Below, piece after piece: positions 21,107 through 30,907 of a DNA stretch of 64,000 bases. Below the pieces are notes generated by a model that saw only the letters and a program-made list of their open reading frames with translations, was not told where the DNA came from and made no database searches. The stretch lies in contig CM057830.1 of the NCBI GenBank assembly GCA_030068075.1, positions 24,212,247-24,276,246 on the forward strand. The letters are read 5' to 3'. Source of the DNA: Paguma larvata. Taxonomy: Eukaryota > Chordata > Mammalia > Carnivora > Viverridae. Positions within the stretch are counted from its first letter, which is position 1. Every line of letters starts with the position of its first letter. The position numbers and the translations under genes are program-made.

Positions 21107-21803
21107 TGTAGAATCGGGGGCACCTGGATGGCTCAGTGGGTTGAGCAGCCAACTTCGGCTCAGGTCATGATCTCACCGTTCCCGAGTTCGGGCCCCACAT
21201 AGGGCTCTGTGCTGATAGCTCAGACCCTGGAGCCTGCTTCCAATTCTGTGTCTCCTTCTCTCTCCGCCCCTCCCCCACTTACACTGTCTCTCTCTCTTTC
21301 TAAAAAATAAATAAAAACATTAAAAAAAAGGTAAATTAAAAAAAATTTGTAGAATCGTATAAAATTTCTGGACAGAAGAGACTCAGTTTTGAGGCTCCAT
21401 TTTTCTTTCCAACTACGGAACTGTCCAACTGGACCAGAGGTGGCCATTCTTTTACATGTAATCGCTCATAAAATTTCAACAGAGCAGGTGGCATTCGGAT
21501 TATATGAGGACAGTAATATTAATTAATACATACCAGAGACAGATTTGTTTGATAGCACTAAGAATCAATACAATAGTAATCAGAAGCGGCTCCACCACTC
21601 AGCACCCAAAGAGGAGCAGGGTTTTTTCTTTGCTTTATCTAACTTACGGAATGACCCCTTGCTTCTGTCTTATATAAAGCCCTTGCTTTCCCCACATAAG
21701 CAAGACACTCTTCTCGCCCCTCTGGAATCTGCGTGCCTCAATTGCAATTCCAAGACCACAAGTGAAGGCCTTTCTTTTTCAGTTTTGCCTCTTTTTCTCA
21801 GCC
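21107..21803 (+). repeat. 5' LTR of the endogenous retrovirus
   Basis: Starts TGTAGAATCG; a SINE with duplicated target splits it within the first ten bases. The TATA-like TATATAAA is at 21671-21678. Where the right LTR has AATAAA, this copy reads AGTGAA (21761-21766), so its poly-A signal is lost. The right edge, near the AACA at about 21803, is uncertain. Confidence 0.8.
21117..21346 (+). repeat. CAN-type SINE at the LTR edge
   Basis: Full-length plus-strand copy. The TSD TTGTAGAATCG occurs at 21106-21116 and 21347-21357 and includes the first bases of the LTR, so the SINE came after the retrovirus. Confidence 0.95.
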
Positions 21804-21835
21804 AACATAAATGGTATCAGAACAGCATGGGGGCT
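21804..21835 (+). other. possible primer-binding region
   Basis: TGGTATCAGAACAG about four bases after the presumed LTR end begins with TGG as retroviral primer-binding sites do. It is closest by eye to a degenerate leucine-type site (TGGTACCAG...), but the assignment is weak. Confidence 0.35.
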
Positions 21836-21956
21836 GAAGCAATGCACCACTCTGATTCTGGGGCTGCCGTTGGACTCGAACGTGGTACCTGCCTGAGCAG
21901 GCAGCTCGAGGTTCTGCTGGTGAGTCCTCTCAGTTCTGAACCTCTTTCTTACAAGT

Positions 21957-22028
21957 TTTTTTTTTTTTTTAAGAAATCTCTACATCCAACATGGGGCTCT
22001 AACTTGACCCAGCCAGCCACGAGCACCC
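21957..22028 (-). repeat. truncated short CAN SINE in ERV
   Basis: T16 tract then AAGAAATCTCTACATCCAAC, GGGGCTCTAACTTGACCC, CCAGCCACGAGCACCC. Confidence 0.72.
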
Positions 22029-22569
22029 AGCCTTCCCTTTTTCCCTTCCTCTCTTCTGTCTGGTGAATCCTCGGTGGGGTGTTTGGTTTGGAAATTGAAG
22101 CTGGAGAGCCGCCCCTGCCTGGAACCTGGCTGGGTGTATGTTATAGGTCCATTTTTTGTAAGTGTCTGTCTTGCGAGATCATTGTGACCTCTCGTTACAG
22201 TGGCCACTCCGGGGATCTTTTGAGATTCAAAAATTAGTTTATTTGCGTGCACAATTGGAAAAAGAAAAAACCAAGCAATTCGAGTAGGAAGCATAGTTCA
22301 CTTGGTATTTGGAGGCCTCTGACAAATTAAAGGATTCTAAACGTGCTTCCTTACAAACCCAATTACCTAAACTTTCTAAAGCTGACTCTGACCTCTCTCA
22401 GAGATGATCTGACCCAAAAGAGCTTCTGAGAAACTTCTAGAACTGTCGTTCATCTTCCACCATCTCCCTCCGGCTCTCCTCCCATGTATCCTAGTTCTAT
22501 AGCAGTTCCATTCCAAAATATCAACCTGGAGGTTCCTCTAGACCCTCCTGTCATCTGAACTCCTTCTAA

Positions 22570-22960
22570 ACTTAAACCCAATGAAGGGCGCTCTAAGACT
22601 TCATCAGTCATTTATACTCCTTGGACAAGGCGCAACTATGAACTGCTACCAAGGACTTTCCCTGTGCCCTTGAAGACCCCCCTAGGATTCACTAAGGAAT
22701 TCCTTTTAGTTATTCAGACCTATAAACCTGGTAATTCTGACCTTTATCAACTTATACACATGCTTGTAAATGAAGGTCATGGAAGAGAACGAATGGGAAA
22801 AGGAGGCTGGACAGAGCCTTTTGATTTTTCTAAGTGAAAAGCTGTAGGGAAAACAAGCTATTAAGCTAGCTAAAGATTTACATAAAACCGTCCCTCAGAT
22901 TTTCAAACAAATCAACAACGTAATCAATGGCCAAACGAATCTGGTTTTTGATTCTTATGA
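22570..22960 (+). pseudogene. gag-like remnant of the ERV
   Basis: One reading frame is open from about 22620 to a stop at 22834-22836 and resembles the capsid-region conserved block of gammaretrovirus-like Gag proteins: a proline-rich stretch followed by a Thr-Tyr-Lys-Pro-Gly-type motif and a His-Met-Leu-Val helix. Further stops and frame loss follow, so it is a dead fragment. Gag would normally form the virion shell; nothing here could do so. The identification rests on pattern recognition, not alignment. Confidence 0.5.
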
Positions 22961-23264
22961 TAGATAAGAGAAAAACTTTTAAACAATACTTTGGTATTGA
23001 CAAAATTAATTGTGAAAACCCTTTTTGTTTTTTAAAACCTTTTTTAAAAATTTAACTCCAACTTTGTTACCTATGAGACAAAATTGGCTCGAACAGCCTA
23101 CGAGCACTTCCCCCCCCCCAAGGACACAAACAGGAGAACTAATGCTCATATGACAGAATAGCGCAGCTCCAAGGCAAAGGGGATCTTCCCATTAATTCTG
23201 CCCGATGCTTCAGGGGGAATAGATGTTATTGGGAATGAGGTGAGATGGGCTCTCTTTCTGTTTT
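22961..23264 (+). other. ERV internal DNA, unassigned
   Basis: Between the gag-like remnant and the L1 piece; contains a C9 run near 23110 but no readable frame. Confidence 0.45.
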
Positions 23265-23450
23265 TGTTTCTGGTTTTTTTTTTGAGTATAGCTGACACAC
23301 AATGTTACATGAATTTCAGGTGTACAACATAGTGATTCACCAGGTTTATACATTATGCTGTGCTCACCGCAAGGGTAGCTCCCCTTTGTCACCATAAGAC
23401 ATTCTTACAATACCACTGACTCTATGCTGTGCCCTTTTATCCCATGACTT
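23265..23450 (-). repeat. L1 3'-end fragment inserted in ERV
   Basis: TTGAGTATAGCTGACACACA, TTTCAGGTGTACAACATAGT and GATTCACCAGGTTTATAC match a common L1 3' UTR block. The T tract at its left suggests minus orientation, but this is uncertain. Confidence 0.6.
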
Positions 23451-24792
23451 ATTCCTTCCGTAACTGGAAGCCTGTATCTCTCACTGCCCTTCACGCTATA
23501 GACGTGGGAGAAACACTGTCAGTTTTAAACCCCACCCACCTTCCTTTCCCTCTTCCTCAGAGTACAGAACACTATGGGCGGTGGGAGTGTCTAATACCCC
23601 ATGACAGTTTTAAATATTTTACCCGTTTCTTTTCAGCTGGGGCCCTTACAGCACTCAGCAATTCCTTCTGGTCCCTACAGACCCCGTTTGCCTGTTAGGC
23701 CTCAATTCTCTTGAGATGCATCAGCATACATTTCCTTCCCTCAAAAGGGGGACATATTTTTGGAAATAGTGGGACAGCACATAGAAAATTTAACTTAGCT
23801 TCTGGATTGTCAAACATCTTTAAGACTGAAGGGGATTTTGGGGGTTGAGAGCAAGTCTCCCCCGAGGGTGCCACTTTGCATGTGAACTTCTTGGAGCTGA
23901 AGGCCATTGAGACCCTGGCGGCTCAAGAGAAATAGCCATCAGCTTCCTGCTTGACTCGTTTTGTCTGCCTTTGTGTGGCATGCACGTTGTCATTTCTTTC
24001 TTTGGGCTCTCTTTGGGAGTGACTCTAGATCGTGGAAAGGGAGTATCTTTGCACCCTCTTTGGGGACCCGTCTTACATCTAAAGCCTAGTTAGTTAGTAC
24101 TGTCAGAAATACTTGCTGTTTGTCCCAGCTCAAAACTGGCAAGAATTTATTTTAAAGTGACTCTGTCGTCCAAAGTTGGCCAGATTGGAAGCTGATATTC
24201 AGCCCCTGATGGAAATTTTTTAAAGGCCTCTGCCCTAAGTTAAAACTAGAACTATGTACCCAGAGGGAAAGAAGCAAACTGGGGATAAAGTAGTCATATG
24301 GGTGGACCAACCTAGAATGTTATTTAAGTTGCAACCCAATTCCTTGAAGGATTAAAAGCAACTGTCCTTATCTTACAAATCTTTGCAAGACCAGAAATAA
24401 AGGCCCAGAAACAACTGAAAATCCTTCAACCTCGCCTTTTCGCCATTCCCAAAACATCCCCTATTTACCTCAAAAGTCTAAGTGGTCTCTGGGAACTCAT
24501 GTGTTAGATCATCCTCTATTCCTAAAACTTGGGGTTAGGGAGAAGTTTTTAAAAATTACAAATGGCTATGGAAGCACCCTTGCCCCAAATCTAGCCCCCA
24601 GCTTCCATAAGGTGACTGGGCAAGGACAAATACCAATGGTAATTGTCTTCCCCACAAATATTAGTAGCAAAAGTTTTAGCTATCTGAGCATATAAACTTA
24701 ACTGACCCTATCTCCCAGAAAAACAGTTTGGACCCAATTGCTCTTTTCTAAACTAGTGAATTCTGAATTATCCTACTTACCTCATGGCTAAA
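23451..24792 (+). other. ERV internal DNA, no intact frame
   Basis: Non-coding remnant. The segment near 24240-24400 could be pol- or env-derived, but no motif is legible. Confidence 0.4.
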
Positions 24793-24912
24793 AAATGTAT
24801 TACTTTTTTTAAAGATTTTCTTTTCAAGCAATATCTCTGCTCATTGTGGGCTCAAACTTATGACCCCAAGATAATAGTCGTACGGTCTTCCAGCTGAGCC
24901 AGCCAGGTACCC
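24793..24912 (-). repeat. short CAN SINE in ERV
   Basis: T-rich tail, GGGCTCAAACTTATGACCCC, terminal GAGCCAGCCAGGTACC. Exact TSD CTCATGGCTAAA at 24781-24792 and 24913-24924. Confidence 0.92.
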
Positions 24913-24924
24913 CTCATGGCTAAA

Positions 24925-25741
24925 TCCTTTAAAATAGTAACTATAAGGTTTCCGTTTGTGTCTGTCTTTATGTTCAGATGTGTTATAGATGTTAGTATTT
25001 TCTACCTCTGAATGGTACTGCCAAAATTAATTTATCAAAGAGCTCTGTTTAATTGGCTTAAAGAAAATGAGTGCTCATTTAAATTAAATTCTCAGAGATA
25101 TAATAGAAATGAATCCAAATAAACTTCAAGTTCATGTGATCTAAGATTAATCTTTAATATATAAAAGGTAATTGACATTGGTTGGTTTAATTAAAACAGG
25201 CATGTTTTTAGAGTTGTCAGCATGAAGTATAAAACTTTTATTCTACCTAGGTTTGCTAGAAGTCAAATTAGCTCGTGTTATCTCTGTTACAGAATTTGTC
25301 AGCAAGAAATGTAACTTAAAAGGTGACGGTTAGCTCTTTAGTGTCTTGTGAAATTTTTGTGACTAATTAAACATATTTATTAAGAACGAGTGGATTAAAT
25401 TGATGTAAGTAAAATGCAAGTTTGTAAATGAACTTTTCAGCAATATTTATGTCTACTTAAATACTTTCCCCAAATCCTTTTTGGATTTGTGAAATTAAAG
25501 TACACGATGGATAGTCTTGAAATATCTAAATCATTTCCAAATACGATAAAATACTGAAACATGAATTACTAAACATAAGCTTATTTACTTTTGACTTCCC
25601 GTTACAGAGAAACTAAAGATATTTAGGTCTATTGGTAAACATGTTTGGTGCCATACTGAGAAATTTACTACGAGAAGGCATATGATTCTAAAAATTATGA
25701 AATGTATTCATAAATTTGCCAGTCTAAAGAATGCTGATATA
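24925..25741 (+). other. AT-rich ERV internal DNA
   Basis: Low-complexity AT-rich sequence without open frames; it lies between the LTRs but its retroviral identity cannot be read. Confidence 0.4.
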
Positions 25742-25860
25742 GGGGCCCCTGGCTGGCTCAGTCGGTGGAGTGTGTGACTCTGGATCTTGAGGTTGTGCAT
25801 TTGAGCCCCACTTTGGGGGAGAGATTGCTTAAAAATAAAATCTTAAAAAAAAAAAAAACC
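25742..25860 (+). repeat. short CAN SINE in ERV
   Basis: GGGGCCCCTGGCTGGCTCAG head, GGGGGAGAGATTGCTT, A14 tail. Imperfect TSD AGAATGCTRRTATA at both sides. Confidence 0.92.
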
Positions 25861-25925
25861 CAGAATGCTAGTATAACAGTTCACAATCGCTTACTTCCTA
25901 GTTTTCATTACAAATAAGTTTTCCT

Positions 25926-26025
25926 GCGGTGGCTGGCGGGCTCCCTTGGTGGAGTGTGTGACTCGTGATCTCAGCGCCGTGAGTTTGAGACCCATGTTGG
26001 GTGTAGAGATTACTTAAAAAAATAG
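25926..26025 (+). repeat. short CAN SINE in ERV, diverged
   Basis: GTGGCTGGCGGGCTCCCTTG head, GTGAGTTTGAGACCCATG, GTAGAGATTACTTAAAAAA tail. Confidence 0.82.
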
Positions 26026-27770
26026 GTCTCTAAAAGTTAAGAGTTTTTAATGTCAAAGGTGTATTAGTACAAGATTAGAACTGCTTTTCTCTCACTGTTA
26101 AAACACCAAAGTTTTCTTAAATTATTGGTCTACTCTTAATATAAAATTATAAACAAAGCTTTTTCTTGGTCTTTAATGTAATCCAGGTAAGAAAATCAAA
26201 GTTTCTATGTTTTGTCTTTATCAGGTCTCTAATTACTTAAGGAAACTGAATCTTCTCAATATCAAAAGAGCTAAGTTTTGCTAACGACTTTGTCATCCTC
26301 TATATTTGCCTTTAGAATCTTATTGTCACCTTGGATAATAGATAAGTCTTAAGTTTTGTAATGATCTGTGATCCTATTTAGACATGTGCTTTAAAACCTG
26401 ATATTTTTAACAAACTTCCTCAAATTGAAATTCTAAATCAAGCCTTTGTGACCAATTAGGCTTATTTACCTGGTACATTATATTATCGAAGGAATTGTCA
26501 AATTATCAAAGCATTGTCAGGTAAGCGATGATAAACCTTCTTAGGTTATCTTGTATGGGTGAATTGCTATTAATGTAACTGTTCTAGAAATAATATGAAA
26601 TTCCTAAAGTTTTCATATGTCCTGGGACAGTGTTCTCGCTTATAATCCTAAACAGTTGTGTGTCATAGAAATAACCACATTTTCTTTTCAATTGTATTAT
26701 AATGAACTCTTATCAGATCTTTAACCATAGCCATTTTGAAGCTAATGTCCTTTCCAGTTATTGGTTTACTCTTGATGCTCTTGCAAATGTGTTTCAGCTT
26801 CAAGGAGATTCATGGAAAGGACTTTTGACAAATAAATACAGGGTCCTGATAACGTTCAGATCATAAAACGGAATTGGGTAAGAATTTCTGCAACTGGTAG
26901 GAAAACTGGATTCAAACAACAAGCATTGATACCATGGGCTTGAATAAACTTAGGAAGATGATTATAGTTTTTATCACTGTTCTTTGAAACATTGCTGGTT
27001 TTCTAATGTTTTCTCTTCCAGATTTAAAGACACTTTCTCTCTTAAGCTATCTATGTCTTACAGAAATTTGGTAAACTATTCCTTTGTAAACGGAGATGAA
27101 ACATTGATCTTTTTCTCCCTACCCGATCCTTCCAGAATTTAGAAACTCTCAGTGAGTATTCGTATTTTCATGGCAATTTTAGTTATTTGTATAAATTTAT
27201 TAAGAATCTGTTCTCTTTGTGACAGGATGGCATTGGAAACATGGATTACATTCCCAAGGCTTTGACTGGAATGTCGTGTTTCAGACAGACAGGCATAGAC
27301 TCAGATATGACCAGACAGCTTAAAGGAACTAAGGTTGACTTTATGGAGCCAGTGAAGCCCTTTGGATAAATCATACTGACACTTTGCTTACAGGGTTCCC
27401 AGTAGCCTTACCAGATAAGGAAGGAAGGCACAGGAACCTCACGATATTTGGGGGACCTCAAAAAGGGAGGAATTCACCCAAATCCAAAGCTTTTAATGAC
27501 ACAGAAGTCTGATGGCAAGCATTTAGCTTGGTTCCTTAACTCAGAGAGGCTGTTGAAAGTTCAGTCTAAAATCCCTTATGAAAAATTCCAGCAAAGCAGA
27601 TTTAAAAGAACCTATAGAATCAATCACTATTCTGGCTACACTTTTGAAAATAAACAGGCCAAGGTGTTGAAATGGGACTTATTTTACAAATTAGTATTCA
27701 TTTGGCTATCTTTGGTGGAAATGATGGTGATTTTAGAGAGTGTTAAAAAACAAAATCCAATTGAACTAAT
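26026..27770 (+). other. ERV internal DNA, unassigned
   Basis: Mostly AT-rich. A 108-codon open frame at 27448-27774 has no motif I recognise and lies in decayed proviral DNA; it could be an env or pol relic or chance. Confidence 0.35.
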
Positions 27771-28210
27771 CTGAAGATCTAATTGGCTTTAAGAAATGAT
27801 TCCTGAGTCAGGCAGCATCCCATCTAGCAAGTAGAGGGAGGCTTTGAGGAATTGTATAAAATGGAAGGTGTTTATAGGAAGGAGGGCGAGGCCAGCAAGT
27901 TATTAGCAAATGAATAGGATTGTTTGGACAAGGCCACTTTCCCTTAGGGGGGGAGAAGAAGGGGGTCTTATCATGTAGATTACCTCATCTTCCTTTGGGG
28001 GATAGAGAGGCCCCATATGACAGACTCAGTGGGCTGATCTGGAAAATTCCTGACTGACCAGTTAAGATTACATTTCTGGGAGAGGTTGAAACTGCAATTA
28101 AATCAGGTATAAGCCCCAATTTGGAAACTCAGCCTAAGTAACACCATTTTGGGCCCGTGGTTTTCTTTGTAAAAAGAGTAAAAAAATTATATTTCCATAA
28201 CACACATGCG
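27771..28210 (+). repeat. repeat-like segment in ERV 3' part
   Basis: AATCTGAAGATCTAATTGGC, CAGCATCCCATCTAGCAAG, and GGTTGAAACTGCAATTAAAT read like a conserved block seen in several ERV1-class internal sequences. I cannot name the family or tell whether it belongs to this provirus. Confidence 0.4.
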
Positions 28211-28785
28211 TGGATGTTAGATTCTAGTTCTGATTCATTGTCTGACGGTTTGTTGTTTCCCTAAAAAACTGGGCTGTATCCTGAATTCTGGTTTCCTCAA
28301 ATATCTGGCTGTGACTCTCCAAACGAAGGTTTCCAATTTTCTTTCATTCTCTTGACTTGGAATGACAGAGAACTAACATTGCCATTTTTCCTGAAGCGGT
28401 GCAAACTGAAGCTAGACAACTTGAGATAAACTTCAGAGGAATTGCCGCAACAGCCCGTGTTTACACAGTCTTCGTGCCTGTTGCTATACGGGCCACTCAG
28501 AAAGATCACCAGAGATATTCAGACTGCAAACCAGGAAAACCTCGCCACTGCCGGCTCTCGCTCGCTCTGAAGATGCTCTGAGCCTGACACCTAGAAATCT
28601 TCTCACTGGCAGCACTCAGGGCACAGACACTGGGATTATAATATGCTCCGACCATTAACCTTTTCCTTTTGTTTCCAAATTTTCCAATTACCTGATTGCT
28701 TGCACAATACCGGCCTAATGTTTGGAACTCCCTTGCAAGACCACCTCCTGAAATGAGACACAACTATGTAACTGAACTGACTTAT

Positions 28786-28998
28786 TTACTTTTTTTATGT
28801 TTACTTTTATTTATTTATTTATTGAGAGAGCGAGCCTGAGTCGGGGAGGGGTGGGGCGGGGGGGGGGGGGAGAGAATCCCAAGAATCACACTGGCAGCAC
28901 AGAGCCATAGGTGGGGCTCAAACTCACAAACTGTGAGATCATGACCTGAGCCGAAATCGAGGGTAGATGCTTAACCCACTGAGCCACCCCAGGCGCCC
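28786..28998 (-). repeat. CAN-type SINE in ERV, with a G run
   Basis: TTTTATTTATTTATTTATTG tail; terminal GAGCCACCCCAGGCGCCC; TSD around TGAACTGACTTATTT at about 28773 and 28999. The purine block has expanded to G13 at 28858-28870. Confidence 0.92.
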
Positions 28999-29144
28999 TT
29001 GAACTGACTTATTTTCCAGAGTAAGACTGCTTCATGAGCCATGGAGCAGACCTCTTACGTAAGGTCCAGAACAGAACATTTCAACTCTGGCTACCAGGGA
29101 ACGAGATGGGTCTGTGACATTTTTCTTAAGAACAAAAAATCGTG

Positions 29145-29157
29145 ATCAAAAGGGACT
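29145..29157 (+). other. polypurine tract-like segment before 3' LTR
   Basis: ATCAAAAGGGACT immediately precedes the right LTR's TGTGGAATTG. Confidence 0.6.
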
Positions 29158-29612
29158 TGTGGAATTGTGGATAGAAGATTCTCCATACTGAAGCTCCATT
29201 TTCTTCCCAGCTAAAGAACTCCTGAACTAGGTCAGAAGGTGCAACTGTATTACAAGCAATCGATCATAAGGTTCAAACAGAACGGGCATTCAGACCATAT
29301 GAGGGCCGCAAAGTTACTTTAATACATAGCGGGGACAGTTTTGTTTGATAGCACCAATAAAATAATAAGATAGTAATGAGAAGTGGCTCCACCAGTCGGC
29401 CCGAAAGTAGTTTTTCTTCTTTTATTTAAGTCATTTAATCACCCCTTCTTTCTTTCCCATAAAAACCCCTTGCTTTCCCCAGGAGCAAGACCCTTTTTCT
29501 GCTTCCTCCAGAATCTGTGCACGGGAACTGCAACTCTGAGACCCCCAATCCCCCAATAAAGGCCTTTGTTCTTTCGGTTTTGCCTCCTTTCCTCAGTCGA
29601 TAAAATGATATG
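29158..29612 (+). repeat. 3' LTR of the endogenous retrovirus
   Basis: Co-linear with the left LTR. Retains AATAAA at 29555-29560 and CCCCTTGCTTTCCCC just after a weakened TATA-like ATAAAAA (29460-29466). The right edge near CTCAGTCGATA is approximate. Confidence 0.8.
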
Positions 29613-30149
29613 CCATATAATAAAGCAATAGAGAATGCATAGCATGGAAGGATAAATTGTTTTGGAAACATTTTTCAATAATGTAAATATGTAGAAAATA
29701 TATGTGCGTGTATACATATGCATTACACATAAATTTATGCACATGCACGTGCACACACACACACACCTGGAGTTGTAAACTATTTCTCACAGTGGGTCTT
29801 CATTCAAAGTTTGCAAAGCTCCTGAGACACAGGACTCAAAAGGATCCTGGCAAGGTAAATTCAAGGTCAAATGAAAGAGCCCCCTTCCTCTCCCTTTGCA
29901 ATGTAGAGCAGTTAATGGAGGGAGAGGAAATGGCGTGAGAGGGAGGGGACACCAGGGTGAGGTCAAGCGAGGAGCAAGGGCGCTTCAGGATAGGGAGTTG
30001 CCGGATGCCAGATTGTCAATTGAGGGGCCCGAGGTTGATTTTGCGCTCTTCCCTTAAACGCTAAACCGAAAGAACTTCCGCCTTCCTTGTCCCTGAAAAG
30101 CGTACGAAGATGAGGGATTAGCATTGCTCCCGGAGGTCACACTACGTGG
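29613..30149. other. GK upstream flank
   Basis: A short (CA)n at about 29753-29766 and otherwise unclassified DNA between the provirus and the CpG island. GC content rises from about 29940. Confidence 0.45.
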
Positions 30150-30455
30150 GCCGGTTCCCTACAGGGAATTATTACCCACGGCCAGGAGAGGGGAGGTGGG
30201 CGGGGCGTGGGAAGCGCGGGAAGGCCTGGCCGGGTCAGCCTGACGAGCGACTCACGCCGTGCCCGGCACAGCCCACCAGAGGAACGAGCAGTCCTGCACT
30301 CTGGGACCTTTTCGCGGTAGGGAGCCCCAAAAGGGGGTTTGGGGGTTGGGGGTTGCGCCCTTTCCCCAGGCCAGTGGCGCTCCCTGCCAAAGGGCAGCAG
30401 CCGCCTCCGCCCCGGGCCCTGCCGCAGACCGGCTCGGCGGCCGGGTCGCAGGAGT

Positions 30456-30465
30456 CCACGTGACC
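30456..30465 (+). promoter_or_regulatory. E-box CCACGTGACC
   Basis: The palindromic core CACGTG with a flanking AC matches sites bound by USF and MiT/TFE-type bHLH-zip factors. It lies about 370 bases before the GK start codon. Binding is inference. Confidence 0.55.
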
Positions 30466-30499
30466 TGCTGCGCGGGCCACCGCCTCCGCCGCGCCCAGG

Positions 30500-30508
30500 C
30501 CCCGCCCC
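30500..30508 (-). promoter_or_regulatory. GC box (CCCCGCCCC)
   Basis: Consensus SP/KLF-type site, directly adjacent to the CRE-like motif. Confidence 0.55.
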
Positions 30509-30510
30509 TG

Positions 30511-30518
30511 TGACGTCT
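30511..30518 (+). promoter_or_regulatory. CRE-like site TGACGTCT
   Basis: Seven of eight bases match the cAMP response element TGACGTCA. It suggests, but does not prove, CREB/ATF input. Confidence 0.5.
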
Positions 30519-30566
30519 CACCGCCCTCTCATTGTCGGAACGTTCCTCCTCTTTCCACGTTCGCTA

Positions 30567-30571
30567 ATTGG
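30567..30571 (-). promoter_or_regulatory. inverted CCAAT box (ATTGG)
   Basis: In the context CTAATTGGCTGG, close to the NF-Y consensus read on the minus strand; about 260 bases before the start codon. Confidence 0.55.
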
Positions 30572-30658
30572 CTGGTCCGGCAGGCAGCGCCTCCTTCCCC
30601 CCCCGCCACGCCCCCGGAGTCATGGGGAACGCGGTTGAAGGCGGAGCCTGGGCCCCAA

Positions 30659-30667
30659 GGGGCGGGG
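30659..30667 (+). promoter_or_regulatory. GC box (GGGGCGGGG)
   Basis: Exact SP1-type GC box about 165 bases before the start codon, a plausible core promoter element. Confidence 0.6.
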
Positions 30668-30829
30668 TAAGAAGGTTCCGCGCGGGTAAAGGGGCTGCCT
30701 GGAGCGCGATCGGAGCGTTCTGTCGTTGCACGCCGTCTCGTCTTCTCTGCTCGCGACCGGCCCCTCCCCCGCCCGCCGCCGTCTCCCGGGAAACGGGCCG
30801 CGATAACCCGCTGACCCGAAGCTGGTTTC

Positions 30830-30907
30830 ATGGCAGCCGCGAAGAAAGCAGTTTTGGGGCCGTTGGTGGGGGCAGTGGACCAGGGCACCAGCTCAACGCG
30901 CTTTTTG
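30830..30907 (+). CDS. GK: glycerol kinase, coding exon 1
   Basis: Glycerol kinase transfers phosphate from ATP to glycerol, giving glycerol 3-phosphate for lipid synthesis and gluconeogenesis; the enzyme acts in the cytosol and at the outer mitochondrial membrane. This exon encodes residues 1-26, including [14 protein letters not shown], the conserved phosphate-binding start of the FGGY kinase N-domain (Asp17, Gly19, Thr20, Arg24). The start is secure: an in-frame TGA at 30812-30814 lies 15 bases upstream, and the ATG is followed by G. The donor GTGAGC at 30908 leaves phase 0. From memory, human GK differs here by Ser instead of Ala at position 4. The exon lies in the CpG island. Confidence 0.97.

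Larger units (their letters stand above)
21107..29612 (+). mobile_element. decayed two-LTR endogenous retrovirus
   Basis: Two related direct repeats of about 450 bases, in the same orientation, bound about 7.3 kb of internal DNA. Shared landmarks in order are a GGCTCCATTTT/AGCTCCATTTT block, TTTGTTTGATAGCAC, a GTGGCTCCACCA/GCGGCTCCACCA block, a TATA-like box, CCCTTGCTTTCCCC, and GGCCTTTSTTCTTT-like 3' sequence. A purine-rich AAAAGGGA tract lies just before the right LTR, as expected for second-strand priming. Internal DNA has one recognisable gag-like stretch; no intact gag, pol or env frame exists. Younger SINEs and an L1 piece have inserted into it. The LTRs differ clearly from each other, so the integration is old. 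The broad class looks gammaretrovirus-like, by inference only. Confidence 0.82.
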
